Shown in pieces: positions 9,614 through 18,523 of a DNA stretch of 64,000 nucleotides; the first letter of the stretch is position 1, and each line of letters starts with the position of its first letter. The stretch spans positions 123,782-187,781 of the forward strand of contig CAMKSE010000007.1 of assembly GCA_946415365.1 (NCBI GenBank), read 5' to 3'. This stretch comes from an uncultured Prevotellaceae bacterium. GTDB lineage: Bacteria; Bacteroidota; Bacteroidia; Bacteroidales; Bacteroidaceae. Position numbers and translations under genes: made by a program. Below the pieces are notes generated by a model, which did no database searches, was not told the DNA's origin, and saw nothing but the letters and a program-made list of their open reading frames with translations.

Positions 9614-11134
9614 TTACATTACACCAATAGAATGAAGTATCGAACCGGCAGCAGGCGAGATCATATCGCTGAACAAGAACGGTGCACAACCAAGGCCTGC
9701 CACACAGAAGATAAGGCAGATGACGGCAACACGTTCGTCCCATGTAGCGTCGGTCAGCTCGAGATAGTGCTTATTCTCCACTTCACCATAGAGGATCTTA
9801 CCGACAACACGCAGGATATAGACTGCCGTGACAACAATCGACGTACAGGCGATAATCGTGGCCACCATACGGAACGACTCACTGGGGTCGCCAATGAGCG
9901 GCTTCGCACTAAACGAACCTACAAAGATGGTCATCTCAGCGATGAAGCCCGAGAAGCCAGGCAGGCCGAGGTTGGCGAGACCGGCAATCACATAACCCAC
10001 TGCAAGGAAAGGCATAATCTTCATCAAACCGGCCAGTTCGCGGATATCACGGGTGTGTGTACGACCGTAGATCATACCAATGAGGGCAAAGAAGAGAGCC
10101 GTCATCAGACCGTGGGAAAGCATCTGAAGAATGGCACCTGTCACAGCTGTCTGGGTCATCATCAAGAGGGCAAAGAGCACCAGTCCGCAGTGTGACACCG
10201 ACGAGTATGCATTAATATACTTCAAGTCGGTCTGTACGCAAGCGCTCAAGGCACCGTAGACAACGGAGATCGTGGTGAGGATCAGGAAGATCCACGAGAG
10301 ATCCTGCGCTGCATCAGGCAATAGGTACATGGCCACACGGAAACAGCCATAGCCTCCCAGTTTCATCAACACACCAGCATGGAGCATAGACACAGCCGTT
10401 GGTGCAGAAGCATGACCGTCGGGTGACCATGTGTGGAACGGGAACAGGGCTCCCAGCACACCGAAACCGATGAAGATGAACGGGAAGAAGATATTCTGTA
10501 TCCAGCCTGGGATGGCATGGGCAGCAGCAATCGCCGTCAATTCAAAGGTATAGTTACCGCTATACTGACCATTGAAGAAGTAGATGCCCAGCAGACCGAG
10601 AATCAACAGGGCCGAACCTCCCATCAGCATCAGCGTCAGCTTCATGGCTGAGTACTCCTTATGACCAGAACCCCAAACACCAATCAACAAGTACATCGGG
10701 ATGAGGGCCACCTCGTAGAACATGAACATCGTGAAGAGGTCTGTCGAGATGAAGAATCCGAACACACCCGTCGAGAGCAGCGTGAACCAGAGGAAATACT
10801 CCTTCGTCAGCGGCTTCAACTGCCACGAGGCGAACGTTCCCGTGAACACGATAATGCTCGAGAGGAGCAACATGACCACAGAGATACCGTCTACACCCAC
10901 CGAATAGGAGATGTTCAACGGCTCGAACCAGGGCACACTATAGGTGAGCAGCATCTCGGCAGTATTACCAGCCGAACGCTCCTGGAGGAAATATATCGTC
11001 AGCCAGATGGAAAGGGCAAGCAGACAAGAGGAGCCTGCCACCATCACACCACGTACCTGATTGAGATTCTTGGCAAGCCACAATCCCAATAGCATCAGGG
11101 CGGGAATCAATACGAAAACACTTAATATACTCAT
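9614..11134 (-). CDS. nuoM: NADH-quinone oxidoreductase subunit M
   Basis: LFPFHTWSPDGHASAPTAVSMLHAGVLMKLGGYG; nuo order. Confidence 0.94.
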   Translation of the reverse strand: MSILSVFVLIPALMLLGLWLAKNLNQVRGVMVAGSSCLLALSIWLTIYFLQERSAGNTAEMLLTYSVPWFEPLNISYSVGVDGISVVMLLLSSIIVFTGTFASWQLKPLTKEYFLWFTLLSTGVFGFFISTDLFTMFMFYEVALIPMYLLIGVWGSGHKEYSAMKLTLMLMGGSALLILGLLGIYFFNGQYSGNYTFELTAIAAAHAIPGWIQNIFFPFIFIGFGVLGALFPFHTWSPDGHASAPTAVSMLHAGVLMKLGGYGCFRVAMYLLPDAAQDLSWIFLILTTISVVYGALSACVQTDLKYINAYSSVSHCGLVLFALLMMTQTAVTGAILQMLSHGLMTALFFALIGMIYGRTHTRDIRELAGLMKIMPFLAVGYVIAGLANLGLPGFSGFIAEMTIFVGSFSAKPLIGDPSESFRMVATIIACTSIVVTAVYILRVVGKILYGEVENKHYLELTDATWDERVAVICLIFCVAGLGCAPFLFSDMISPAAGSILHSIGVM

Positions 11135-11140
11135 ATTACT

Positions 11141-13135
11141 TTAGATGCATAAAAGGATTAATGTTAATGCCACCGTACCGGTGAGGAACCAAACGGCATA
11201 CTGACGAACATCGCCACTCTGCCAGGGACGCATACTCTCGCCCGCCTCGTTGGCCCCCCAGGCCAGGAAGTTGAAGGTGCCGTCGACCACATGACGGTCG
11301 AACCAGGCAATCGGCGTAGAGACACAGCGGAAGATGATACGATGAGTGACATACTGCCAGATCTCATCCTGATAGAAACGCTTGTAGGCTGCACGGTGCA
11401 ACTTCGGGAACGTCTTGTACAGACGGTCGGCAATCGGCTGACTTTCACCTTTATATATATAGGTAGCCAGACAGATGCTCAGGATGGCAATCACCGTAGA
11501 GGTGAGAGCGATCGTCGTGTCGAAGTGGATGGTATAGTCCTTACCACTGGCAGTAACGAACTGTCCGAAGGAACCGCCCCAACCTGCGAAGCCCGCAATG
11601 GTGGAGTAGATACCAACGACCATCGTGATCACACAGAGCACAATCAAGGGCACCGTCATCGTCAGCGGAGCCTCATGGGGCGTATGGTGCGCATGGGCTT
11701 CCTTATTCTCCGTACCCCAGAAGATGCCATAGTACAGACGGAACATGTAGAAGGCAGTCATAGCAGCGATACCCGTCATAATCCAACCCACCACCGGACT
11801 GTACTGGAAACATGCGGAGATGATCTCATCCTTCGAACTGAAGCCTGAGAAGAACGGGATACCCGCGATAGCCAGACAGGAAATCAGGAAGGTGATATGG
11901 GTGACAGGCATATACTTGCGCAGTCCTCCCATCAGTGCCATCTCGTTGGAGTGGACGGCATGGATGATGCATCCGGCACCGAGGAACAGACATGCCTTGA
12001 ACATGGCGTGGGTAAACAGATGGAACATCGAAGCCATGTAACCCAACTGTGCGTGGTCGTCGAACGGAGCCGCGCCATGACTGGGCAGACAAACACCCAA
12101 AGCCACCATCATAAAGGCAATCTGAGAGATGGTGGAGAATGCCAGCACACGCTTGATGTCGCTCTGGGCACAGGCCACGGCAGCAGCATAGAAAGCGGTG
12201 AACACACCCACCCACACCACGACGCTCAGCGTATGAGGTGCGAAATTAATCCACAGAGGGAACATACGTGCAATCTGGAACACACCAGCCACCACCATCG
12301 TAGCCGCATGGATGAGAGCACTCACAGGCGTCGGACCCTCCATGGCATCTGGCAGCCAGATGTGCAACGGGAACATGGCAGACTTACCAGCACCACCGAT
12401 GAACATCAGTACAAGGGCTGTCGGGATGATTAAGCCGCCGGCAGAGATGGCCTTGACGACATTACCGGAAATCAGCGGCGTCGTACCCTCGCCCATCACC
12501 ACCTCCATGCCATGACCGGCGAAGGAGAAGCTGAACGAGTCGGTGTAATAGCCGAACATCAAGATACCGATGAGGAAGAACATATCAGCGAAGCGCGTCA
12601 CAATGAAAGCCTTCTTAGAGGCTGCGATGGCAGGCTTCAGAGGATAGTAGAACCCGATGAGCAGATAGGACGACACACCCACGAGCTCCCAAAACATATA
12701 CATCTGGAAGATGTTCGTGGCGAGCACCAGTCCCAACATCGACATGGAGAAAAGGCTCAGGAACGCGTAGTAGCGCTGGAAGCCCTTTTCACCGTGCATG
12801 TAGCCGAAGGAATAGATATGAACCATCAGCGACACGGTGGAGATCACAATCAGCATCATCACGCTGATGGGATCGAGCAGGATGCCCATATCGAAATGCA
12901 AATTGCCCAACGGCAACCATGTGAAATTATACGGAACAAACGTCTGCCAGGTGTCGTTCACACGGTCGGCCGTGAAGTACTGGAAGGCCGTGATGTACGA
13001 CAGCAGCGTGACGATACCGAGCGAGCAGGTTCCTATGAGACCTGCCGTCTTGTGTTGCATCTTCATGCCAGCCAGTCCAAGAACTATGAACGACAGCAGC
13101 GGCAGAAGCATGATAAATATCGTGTAACTATACAT
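11141..13135 (-). CDS. nuoL: NADH-quinone oxidoreductase subunit L
   Basis: GKSAMFPLHIWLPDAMEGPTPVSALIHAATMVVAGVF; ATG at 13135 (MYSYTIFIM) preferred over the TTG at 13144. Confidence 0.95.
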   Translation of the reverse strand: MYSYTIFIMLLPLLSFIVLGLAGMKMQHKTAGLIGTCSLGIVTLLSYITAFQYFTADRVNDTWQTFVPYNFTWLPLGNLHFDMGILLDPISVMMLIVISTVSLMVHIYSFGYMHGEKGFQRYYAFLSLFSMSMLGLVLATNIFQMYMFWELVGVSSYLLIGFYYPLKPAIAASKKAFIVTRFADMFFLIGILMFGYYTDSFSFSFAGHGMEVVMGEGTTPLISGNVVKAISAGGLIIPTALVLMFIGGAGKSAMFPLHIWLPDAMEGPTPVSALIHAATMVVAGVFQIARMFPLWINFAPHTLSVVVWVGVFTAFYAAAVACAQSDIKRVLAFSTISQIAFMMVALGVCLPSHGAAPFDDHAQLGYMASMFHLFTHAMFKACLFLGAGCIIHAVHSNEMALMGGLRKYMPVTHITFLISCLAIAGIPFFSGFSSKDEIISACFQYSPVVGWIMTGIAAMTAFYMFRLYYGIFWGTENKEAHAHHTPHEAPLTMTVPLIVLCVITMVVGIYSTIAGFAGWGGSFGQFVTASGKDYTIHFDTTIALTSTVIAILSICLATYIYKGESQPIADRLYKTFPKLHRAAYKRFYQDEIWQYVTHRIIFRCVSTPIAWFDRHVVDGTFNFLAWGANEAGESMRPWQSGDVRQYAVWFLTGTVALTLILLCI

Positions 13136-13140
13136 AATTA

Positions 13141-13168
13141 TCAATTTTCAATGATCAATTTTCAATTT
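13141..13168 (-). repeat. Four heptads in the nuoK-nuoL spacer
   Basis: TCAATTT TCAATGA TCAATTT TCAATTT (+ strand). Confidence 0.9.
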
Positions 13169-13172
13169 ACTA

Positions 13173-13481
13173 CTATCGTTTCATATTCCGGATACTGTCA
13201 ACACTGTCGCTGTTGAAGTTACGGTACACATTGATGATGATAGCGATGGCAACAGCCGTCTCCGCTGCAGCCACACCGATACCAAAGAGCGACATGAAAA
13301 ATCCCTCCAGCTGTCCGGGGAACAGCAGACGGTTGAAGGCTGCGAAGTTGATCTCCACAGCGTTGAGGATCAGTTCCACGGAGATGAGCATAGCTATCAG
13401 GTTACGGCGTGAGACAAATCCATAAACGCCAATGAAGAACAGCAATGCGCTGAGAATAAAATAATATTGTACAGGTACCAT
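13173..13481 (-). CDS. nuoK: NADH-quinone oxidoreductase subunit K
   Basis: 102 aa, NLIAMLISVELILNAVEINFAAFNR. Confidence 0.95.
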   Translation of the reverse strand: MVPVQYYFILSALLFFIGVYGFVSRRNLIAMLISVELILNAVEINFAAFNRLLFPGQLEGFFMSLFGIGVAAAETAVAIAIIINVYRNFNSDSVDSIRNMKR

Positions 13482-13484
13482 AGC

Positions 13485-14003
13485 TTATTTCTCCTCCTTT
13501 CTTGCAATAGCCAAACCACCGATAATACACGCCAGCAAGAATACCGAGATGAGCTCGAAGGGGAGCACATACTGGTACTTGTCGGCACCGACGAGAGCCT
13601 TGCCGATAGTTGACATCGGCACCTCAACATCGGCCACCTGACAGGCGGCATACATAAACTGATTCTTCATGAGAACGGCACAGACCACAAGCAGCCCGAC
13701 GAGCGACAGAATCGCCCCGGCAGCCACGCGACTGACCTTCATCCGTTCCATCAAACCCTGTAGAGAGCGTCTGCCCACCAGTTGGATGGCGAAGACATAA
13801 AGCATCGTCACACCACCGGCATAGACCGATATCTGAGCAGCGCCAAGAAATGTATAGTCGAGCAGAAAATAAAGACCTGCCACGCCAAAGAGCACGAACA
13901 ACAGGAATGTTGCAGCTCGCATGATACGCTTCGTCGTCACACACAACACGGCAGAACCGAGTATGACAACGGCGAGAATGATAAACATTACATAATTTGC
14001 CAT
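13485..14003 (-). CDS. nuoJ: NADH-quinone oxidoreductase subunit J
   Basis: AAQISVYAGGVTMLYVFAIQLV; nuo order. Confidence 0.92.
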   Translation of the reverse strand: MANYVMFIILAVVILGSAVLCVTTKRIMRAATFLLFVLFGVAGLYFLLDYTFLGAAQISVYAGGVTMLYVFAIQLVGRRSLQGLMERMKVSRVAAGAILSLVGLLVVCAVLMKNQFMYAACQVADVEVPMSTIGKALVGADKYQYVLPFELISVFLLACIIGGLAIARKEEK

Positions 14004-14007
14004 ATCG

Positions 14008-14553
14008 TTACTTCGTTTTGGTGTTAAACTTTCCGATCGTCAGTGGAGCACCTCCGTCAATGAGGTTAGGCAGCGAACCGCCTTTGTAGACCTCCACGTT
14101 CAGATGGAGCACCAACTTGGAACGGTCGAAGACTGCGTTCTCGAAATCGTTGGTAAACTCGATAGCGTCAAAGTTGCAGACGTTGGTACAGAGCTGGCAG
14201 AACATGCAGTCACCCAGGTCGTACTGATAGTCGTCGAGCACCTTCTTCTTCTTGCCTGTCTCAGGATCCTCGGCCATGTGGGCTGTAATCTTGATAGTCC
14301 CATTGGGACAGGCTTTCTCGCACAATGTACAAGCCGTACACTTGTAACTGCCGTCGTCGTTGCGCTTGAACGTCAGGCGTCCGCGATGACGAGCTGCCAC
14401 ATGGAGCGTGGTCTTGCGGTTCTCGGGATACTGCTCCGTACTCTTGTTGGTAAAGAAATCCTTGAAGTATTCCTTCCAGGAGGTCTTCATGCCAACGGCC
14501 AGTGTTTTGAGCCCGTGCCCGATTTCTCCGAAATATGATTTGTTATCTTCCAT
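14008..14553 (-). CDS. nuoI: NADH-quinone oxidoreductase subunit I (two 4Fe-4S clusters)
   Basis: CTACTLCEKACPNGTIKI and CMFCQLCTNVCNFDAIEFTNDFE ferredoxin motifs. Confidence 0.95.
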   Translation of the reverse strand: MEDNKSYFGEIGHGLKTLAVGMKTSWKEYFKDFFTNKSTEQYPENRKTTLHVAARHRGRLTFKRNDDGSYKCTACTLCEKACPNGTIKITAHMAEDPETGKKKKVLDDYQYDLGDCMFCQLCTNVCNFDAIEFTNDFENAVFDRSKLVLHLNVEVYKGGSLPNLIDGGAPLTIGKFNTKTK

Positions 14554-14554
14554 A

Positions 14555-14590
14555 TTCTAGTATTTCTAGTTTGACTAGTATGACTAGTAC
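14555..14590 (-). repeat. Four nonamers in the nuoH-nuoI spacer
   Basis: TTCTAGTAT TTCTAGTTT GACTAGTAT GACTAGTAC (+ strand). Confidence 0.9.
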
Positions 14591-14593
14591 ACC

Positions 14594-15682
14594 TTATTTA
14601 ATATATAAGCCGAGAGCCACGACAATCGTCATCAGCACGAGGTTGATGAGACCCAACGGCATCAAGTACTTCCATTCCAGTTTCAGAATCTGGTCGATAC
14701 GCAGACGTGGGAACGTCCACTTAATCCACATCAGGATCCACACCAGTCCGAACGTCTTGCCCATAAACCATACGATGCCGGGAATATAGTTCATGCACGT
14801 GTCAATGCCATCGACACCCACATTAATCGGAGCCCAGCCACCCAGGAACACCGTAGCGGCGATACCTGCGATGATAAAGAGGTTCAGGAACTCTGCCAGA
14901 TAGAAGAAGCCGAAGCCCATACCCGAATACTCCGTATGGTGTCCGGCTGTCAACTCACTCTCAGCCTCTGCCATATCGAACGGGCCACGGTTCGCCTCCG
15001 CATTACCTGCGATGAGAAACACGAAGAAGGCAATCAGCGCAGGGATATGCCCCTGGAAGATGAGCCACTTCCATGGCCCAGTCTGTGCCTCAACAATCTC
15101 ACTCATCTGCATCGTACCCGTCAGTACGACGGCCGTGATCAGACACAGGCAGAGCGACATCTCGTACGAGATCATCTGCACGGCACCACGCATGGCCGAA
15201 ACCACAGAGTACTTGTTGTTCGAGCCCCATCCGGCGAGGAAGATGCCCACCACACCGATAGAAGAGATGGCTGTCAGCAGGAACACGCCCACATTGAAGT
15301 CCAGCACCGTGGCGCCGTTGTTCCAAGGTAGGAACGAGAAGGCACCCACAGAGCCTGCAATCACTAAGAGCGGAGCCACGAGGTAAAGCAACTTGTCGGC
15401 CTTATCGACGATGAATATCTCCTTGATGAGCATCTTCAGCACATCGGCAAATACCTGCAGCAAGCCCCAGTAACCTACTCGCATCGGGCCCAGACGGCAC
15501 TGGAAGTAGGCACACACCTTACGCTCCATGAATATCAGTGCAATAGCAATCAGCGCGTATCCTACAAGAATGCCTGTGCCGACCAATATGCACTCAATCA
15601 ATATCGCCAACCAGTCGGGACATCCTACCGTCACACGGAGCAGTTGGTCGAACCATTGTGTTATAATAGAAAAGTCGAACAT
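14594..15682 (-). CDS. nuoH: NADH-quinone oxidoreductase subunit H
   Basis: FMERKVCAYFQCRLGPMRVGYWGLLQVFADVLKMLIKE; RGPFDMAEAESELTAGHHTEYSGMGF. Confidence 0.96.
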   Translation of the reverse strand: MFDFSIITQWFDQLLRVTVGCPDWLAILIECILVGTGILVGYALIAIALIFMERKVCAYFQCRLGPMRVGYWGLLQVFADVLKMLIKEIFIVDKADKLLYLVAPLLVIAGSVGAFSFLPWNNGATVLDFNVGVFLLTAISSIGVVGIFLAGWGSNNKYSVVSAMRGAVQMISYEMSLCLCLITAVVLTGTMQMSEIVEAQTGPWKWLIFQGHIPALIAFFVFLIAGNAEANRGPFDMAEAESELTAGHHTEYSGMGFGFFYLAEFLNLFIIAGIAATVFLGGWAPINVGVDGIDTCMNYIPGIVWFMGKTFGLVWILMWIKWTFPRLRIDQILKLEWKYLMPLGLINLVLMTIVVALGLYIK

Positions 15683-15687
15683 ATTAC

Positions 15688-15719
15688 TTCAATTTTTCAA
15701 TTTTCCAATTCTTCAATTC
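15688..15719 (-). repeat. Four octamers in the nuoCD-nuoH spacer
   Basis: TTCAATTT TTCAATTT TCCAATTC TTCAATTC (+ strand). Confidence 0.9.
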
Positions 15720-15724
15720 TTCGA

Positions 15725-17338
15725 CTAACGGTCGATATCAGGAATAACCACATCAATAGCCGCACACGTCGCAATCAGGTCGGCAATCTTCTGGCCGCGA
15801 AGCATCGGGTCGAAGGCACCTACCAGCGAAAGGCCCATCGGACGCATCTTCATGCGGTACGGGCTCTTGTCGCCACGCGAGTCGAGATAAACGCCGAACT
15901 CACCGGCTACACCCTCCACAGAGAAGTACCACTGTCCTTCAGGCACCTTGATAATCGGCTTCTGCTTAACATAGAAGTCTCCCTCTGGGATGTTGTCGAT
16001 CAGCTGCTCGATGATATTCAGGCTCTGGTACATCTCGTTGATGTGAACGAGGTAACGATCCATAGAGTCACAGCCGTTGAGCGTGCACTGCTCCCACTCC
16101 ACCTTGTCATACATGTCGTACGGGTGGTTCTTTCTCACGTCGTTCTTCCAACCGGAGGCACGTCCAGCAGGACCTGTCACAGCGTAGTTGACACAATCTT
16201 CCAGATTCATCGGACCACAGTTCTCCAGACGGTTGTGCGTAATGACGTTATCACCGAAAATGTCCATATATTCCTGAATCATCGGACGCAGGTACCTCAC
16301 GAGATCCTTACAGTTCTTAACGAAGTTTGGATCGATATCGTCCTGCAGTCCACCTATTCTATAATAGTTCTGAATCAGACGACCACCGGTGGTCTCCTCC
16401 ATGCAGTTCAGCACGTGCTCACGATCACGCATGCCGTAAAGCATACCCGTCAGCGCACCCAGGTCCTGAGCCACACACGAGGTATAGAGCAGGTGGGAGT
16501 CTAAACGCTGCAGCTCATCCATAATCGTACGGATGTACTTGATGCGGTCTGTCAACTCTACCTCCATAGCCTCCTCGATCACACCCACCAGAGCGTGACG
16601 GTGCTGCATAGCACCCAGATAGTTCAGACGGTCAGTCAGAGCCAGCGTCTGCGGATAGGTCATGCTCTCCCACATCTTCTCGATGGCCCGGTGGATATAG
16701 CCGAGGTGAGGATAGATCCGTTTTACCGTCTCACCGTTCAGCACCGTCTGCAAACGCAACACACCATGAGTGGCCGGATGCTGAGGACCAATGTTGATTA
16801 CATAATCGTCGGTATCAAAGAGCCTGTTCTTCTTGGTCTGCAGATAACCGTCCTTGTCGATGTAGTACTCCAGACCATAGTCTGGCTCCACATCGTCCTC
16901 CAGCTTATACTGATCGTTGTACTCCCAGTCCTTACGGAAAGGATAGCCCTTGAAGTCTGAACGCAGGAACAGACGACGCATATCGGGATGACCCAGAAAT
17001 GCTATTCCATAGAAGTCGTAAACCTCACGCTCGAGCAAGTCAGCCACGCGCCAAATGTTACTAACGGTAGGCAGATAGGACATCATCTGACCATCCGTCT
17101 CGCCTGTTCCATTTGATGACATACCATCGCCACAGACCTGTGTCTTGGCTATCATCTTCACAGTGCAGCGCTCATGGGTATTGGTATTCTCGAGGATATA
17201 TACACAGCCAAGGCCTTCCTCCTTACCGAAATCCTCGCCCACGATGGTGACAAGATAGTCAAAGCCCTTCTTGTCCTTCAAGTTCTGCATCTCATGTGCG
17301 AACTTGTCAAAATCAAATGATAAGAATGCTAACTTCAT
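15725..17338 (-). CDS. nuoCD: NADH-quinone oxidoreductase fused subunit C/D
   Basis: NuoC part (EREVYDFYGIAFLGHPDMRRLFLRSDFKGYPFRKD) followed by NuoD (NIGPQHPATHGVLRLQTVLNGE...). Confidence 0.95.
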   Translation of the reverse strand: MKLAFLSFDFDKFAHEMQNLKDKKGFDYLVTIVGEDFGKEEGLGCVYILENTNTHERCTVKMIAKTQVCGDGMSSNGTGETDGQMMSYLPTVSNIWRVADLLEREVYDFYGIAFLGHPDMRRLFLRSDFKGYPFRKDWEYNDQYKLEDDVEPDYGLEYYIDKDGYLQTKKNRLFDTDDYVINIGPQHPATHGVLRLQTVLNGETVKRIYPHLGYIHRAIEKMWESMTYPQTLALTDRLNYLGAMQHRHALVGVIEEAMEVELTDRIKYIRTIMDELQRLDSHLLYTSCVAQDLGALTGMLYGMRDREHVLNCMEETTGGRLIQNYYRIGGLQDDIDPNFVKNCKDLVRYLRPMIQEYMDIFGDNVITHNRLENCGPMNLEDCVNYAVTGPAGRASGWKNDVRKNHPYDMYDKVEWEQCTLNGCDSMDRYLVHINEMYQSLNIIEQLIDNIPEGDFYVKQKPIIKVPEGQWYFSVEGVAGEFGVYLDSRGDKSPYRMKMRPMGLSLVGAFDPMLRGQKIADLIATCAAIDVVIPDIDR

Positions 17339-18036
17339 GCCATCTCCTCCTCTACTTTAAAATCCTCTGGCACATCCGTCACCACGATCGGCTCGCGACG
17401 ATGGTCGCCATGCTTCGAGCGGAAGGTCAACTCCTCGTTCGACACACCCAGTGCAGCTTCCTCAGCAGTCTGCTTGTGATTAGCACCCCCAAAGAACTTT
17501 TCGGCCTTCACCTTACGCTGCAGCTGCATCATACCATACATGATGGCCTCCGGACGCGGGGGACAGCCAGGAATAAACACATCGACGGGCACAATCTCCT
17601 CGATACCCTTCACAACATGATAGCTCGACTTGAACGGACCGCCGCTAATGGCACAACCACCGACGGCAATCACGTACTTCGGCTCAGCCATCTCGTCATA
17701 CAGACGCTTCAGCGCAGGAGCCATCTTATGTGTGATGGTACCAGCGCACATGATCAGGTCGGCCTGACGGGGAGAGTTACGCGTCACCTCGAAACCAAAG
17801 CGTGCGAAGTCATAACGGGCACAGCCACAGGCCATGAACTCAATACCACAGCATGAGGTAGCGAAGGTCAATGACCACAGCGAGTTGGCACGGCCCCAGT
17901 TAATCAACCGGTCCAAAGAACCCGTAATCACATTGACGCCACCCTCATGGAGTTCGTCAATGATCTTCTCCAGCGAGGCGTTGTCATTCCACTCCTCGTA
18001 GGGGATACTCTTGATGTGCGGTTTCCTTACTTCCAT
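17335..18036 (-). CDS. nuoB: NADH-quinone oxidoreductase subunit B
   Basis: FATSCCGIEFMACGCARYDFARFGFEVTRNSPRQADLIMCAGTITHKMAPALKRLYDEM, VPGCPPRPEAI-like motif. Confidence 0.96.
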   Translation of the reverse strand: MEVRKPHIKSIPYEEWNDNASLEKIIDELHEGGVNVITGSLDRLINWGRANSLWSLTFATSCCGIEFMACGCARYDFARFGFEVTRNSPRQADLIMCAGTITHKMAPALKRLYDEMAEPKYVIAVGGCAISGGPFKSSYHVVKGIEEIVPVDVFIPGCPPRPEAIMYGMMQLQRKVKAEKFFGGANHKQTAEEAALGVSNEELTFRSKHGDHRREPIVVTDVPEDFKVEEEMA

Positions 18037-18377
18037 TCCAAGTCTCCTTTCCGCCAGGCATACGCCAAGCCTAAAACCAGAACCACCAAGAAGAATCCGA
18101 TGCTAAGCAGAGCTATCGCACCAGTCTCCTTTACTACCACTGCCCACGGGTACAGGAACACTGTCTCCACGTCGAACATCAGAAACAAGATGGCGAAGAG
18201 ATAGAATCCCACCCCCAGTGGCAGCCACGAGCTGCCTCTTGTGGGAATACCACTCTCATATGGCTCACCCTTCACCTTCGCATAGGACCGAGGTCCTATC
18301 AGCTTAGCTACGATGTAAGCCGCCACCACCAATGTCAAAGCCGTCAGCAAGACGGTAATTAACAAAGTAAAGTTCAT
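18027..18377 (-). CDS. nuoA: NADH-quinone oxidoreductase subunit A
   Basis: 116 aa, KGEPYESGIPTRGSS...FYLFAILFLMFDVETVFLYPWAVV. Confidence 0.95.
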   Translation of the reverse strand: MNFTLLITVLLTALTLVVAAYIVAKLIGPRSYAKVKGEPYESGIPTRGSSWLPLGVGFYLFAILFLMFDVETVFLYPWAVVVKETGAIALLSIGFFLVVLVLGLAYAWRKGDLEWK

Positions 18378-18462
18378 AAGTGAAAATATAAATTATAACA
18401 ATATTGTTCTCGTTCTTAAGCAGTTACGTCATAAAAAATGTACCTTCGCCGCTACGATGCTG

Positions 18463-18470
18463 CAAAGGTA
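18463..18470 (-). promoter_or_regulatory. Putative Bacteroidetes -7 box (TACCTTTG) for the nuo operon
   Basis: CAAAGGTA on + strand upstream of nuoA, matching the TAnnTTTG consensus. Confidence 0.5.
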
Positions 18471-18523
18471 CAAAAAAAATTGTAAAATAGACGAATAATT
18501 ATTAATAAAATTAATAATAATTG

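Noticed and set aside
10661-11092. Numerous long + strand ORFs opposite the nuo genes (e.g. 143 aa, 185 aa at 11291, 234 aa at 12512)
   Set aside because: Antisense shadow ORFs of confidently assigned nuo genes, with skewed composition (His/Glu/Arg rich).
15644-16504. 286-aa + strand ORF opposite nuoCD
   Set aside because: Antisense shadow of a well-conserved fused NuoCD; no recognisable domain.
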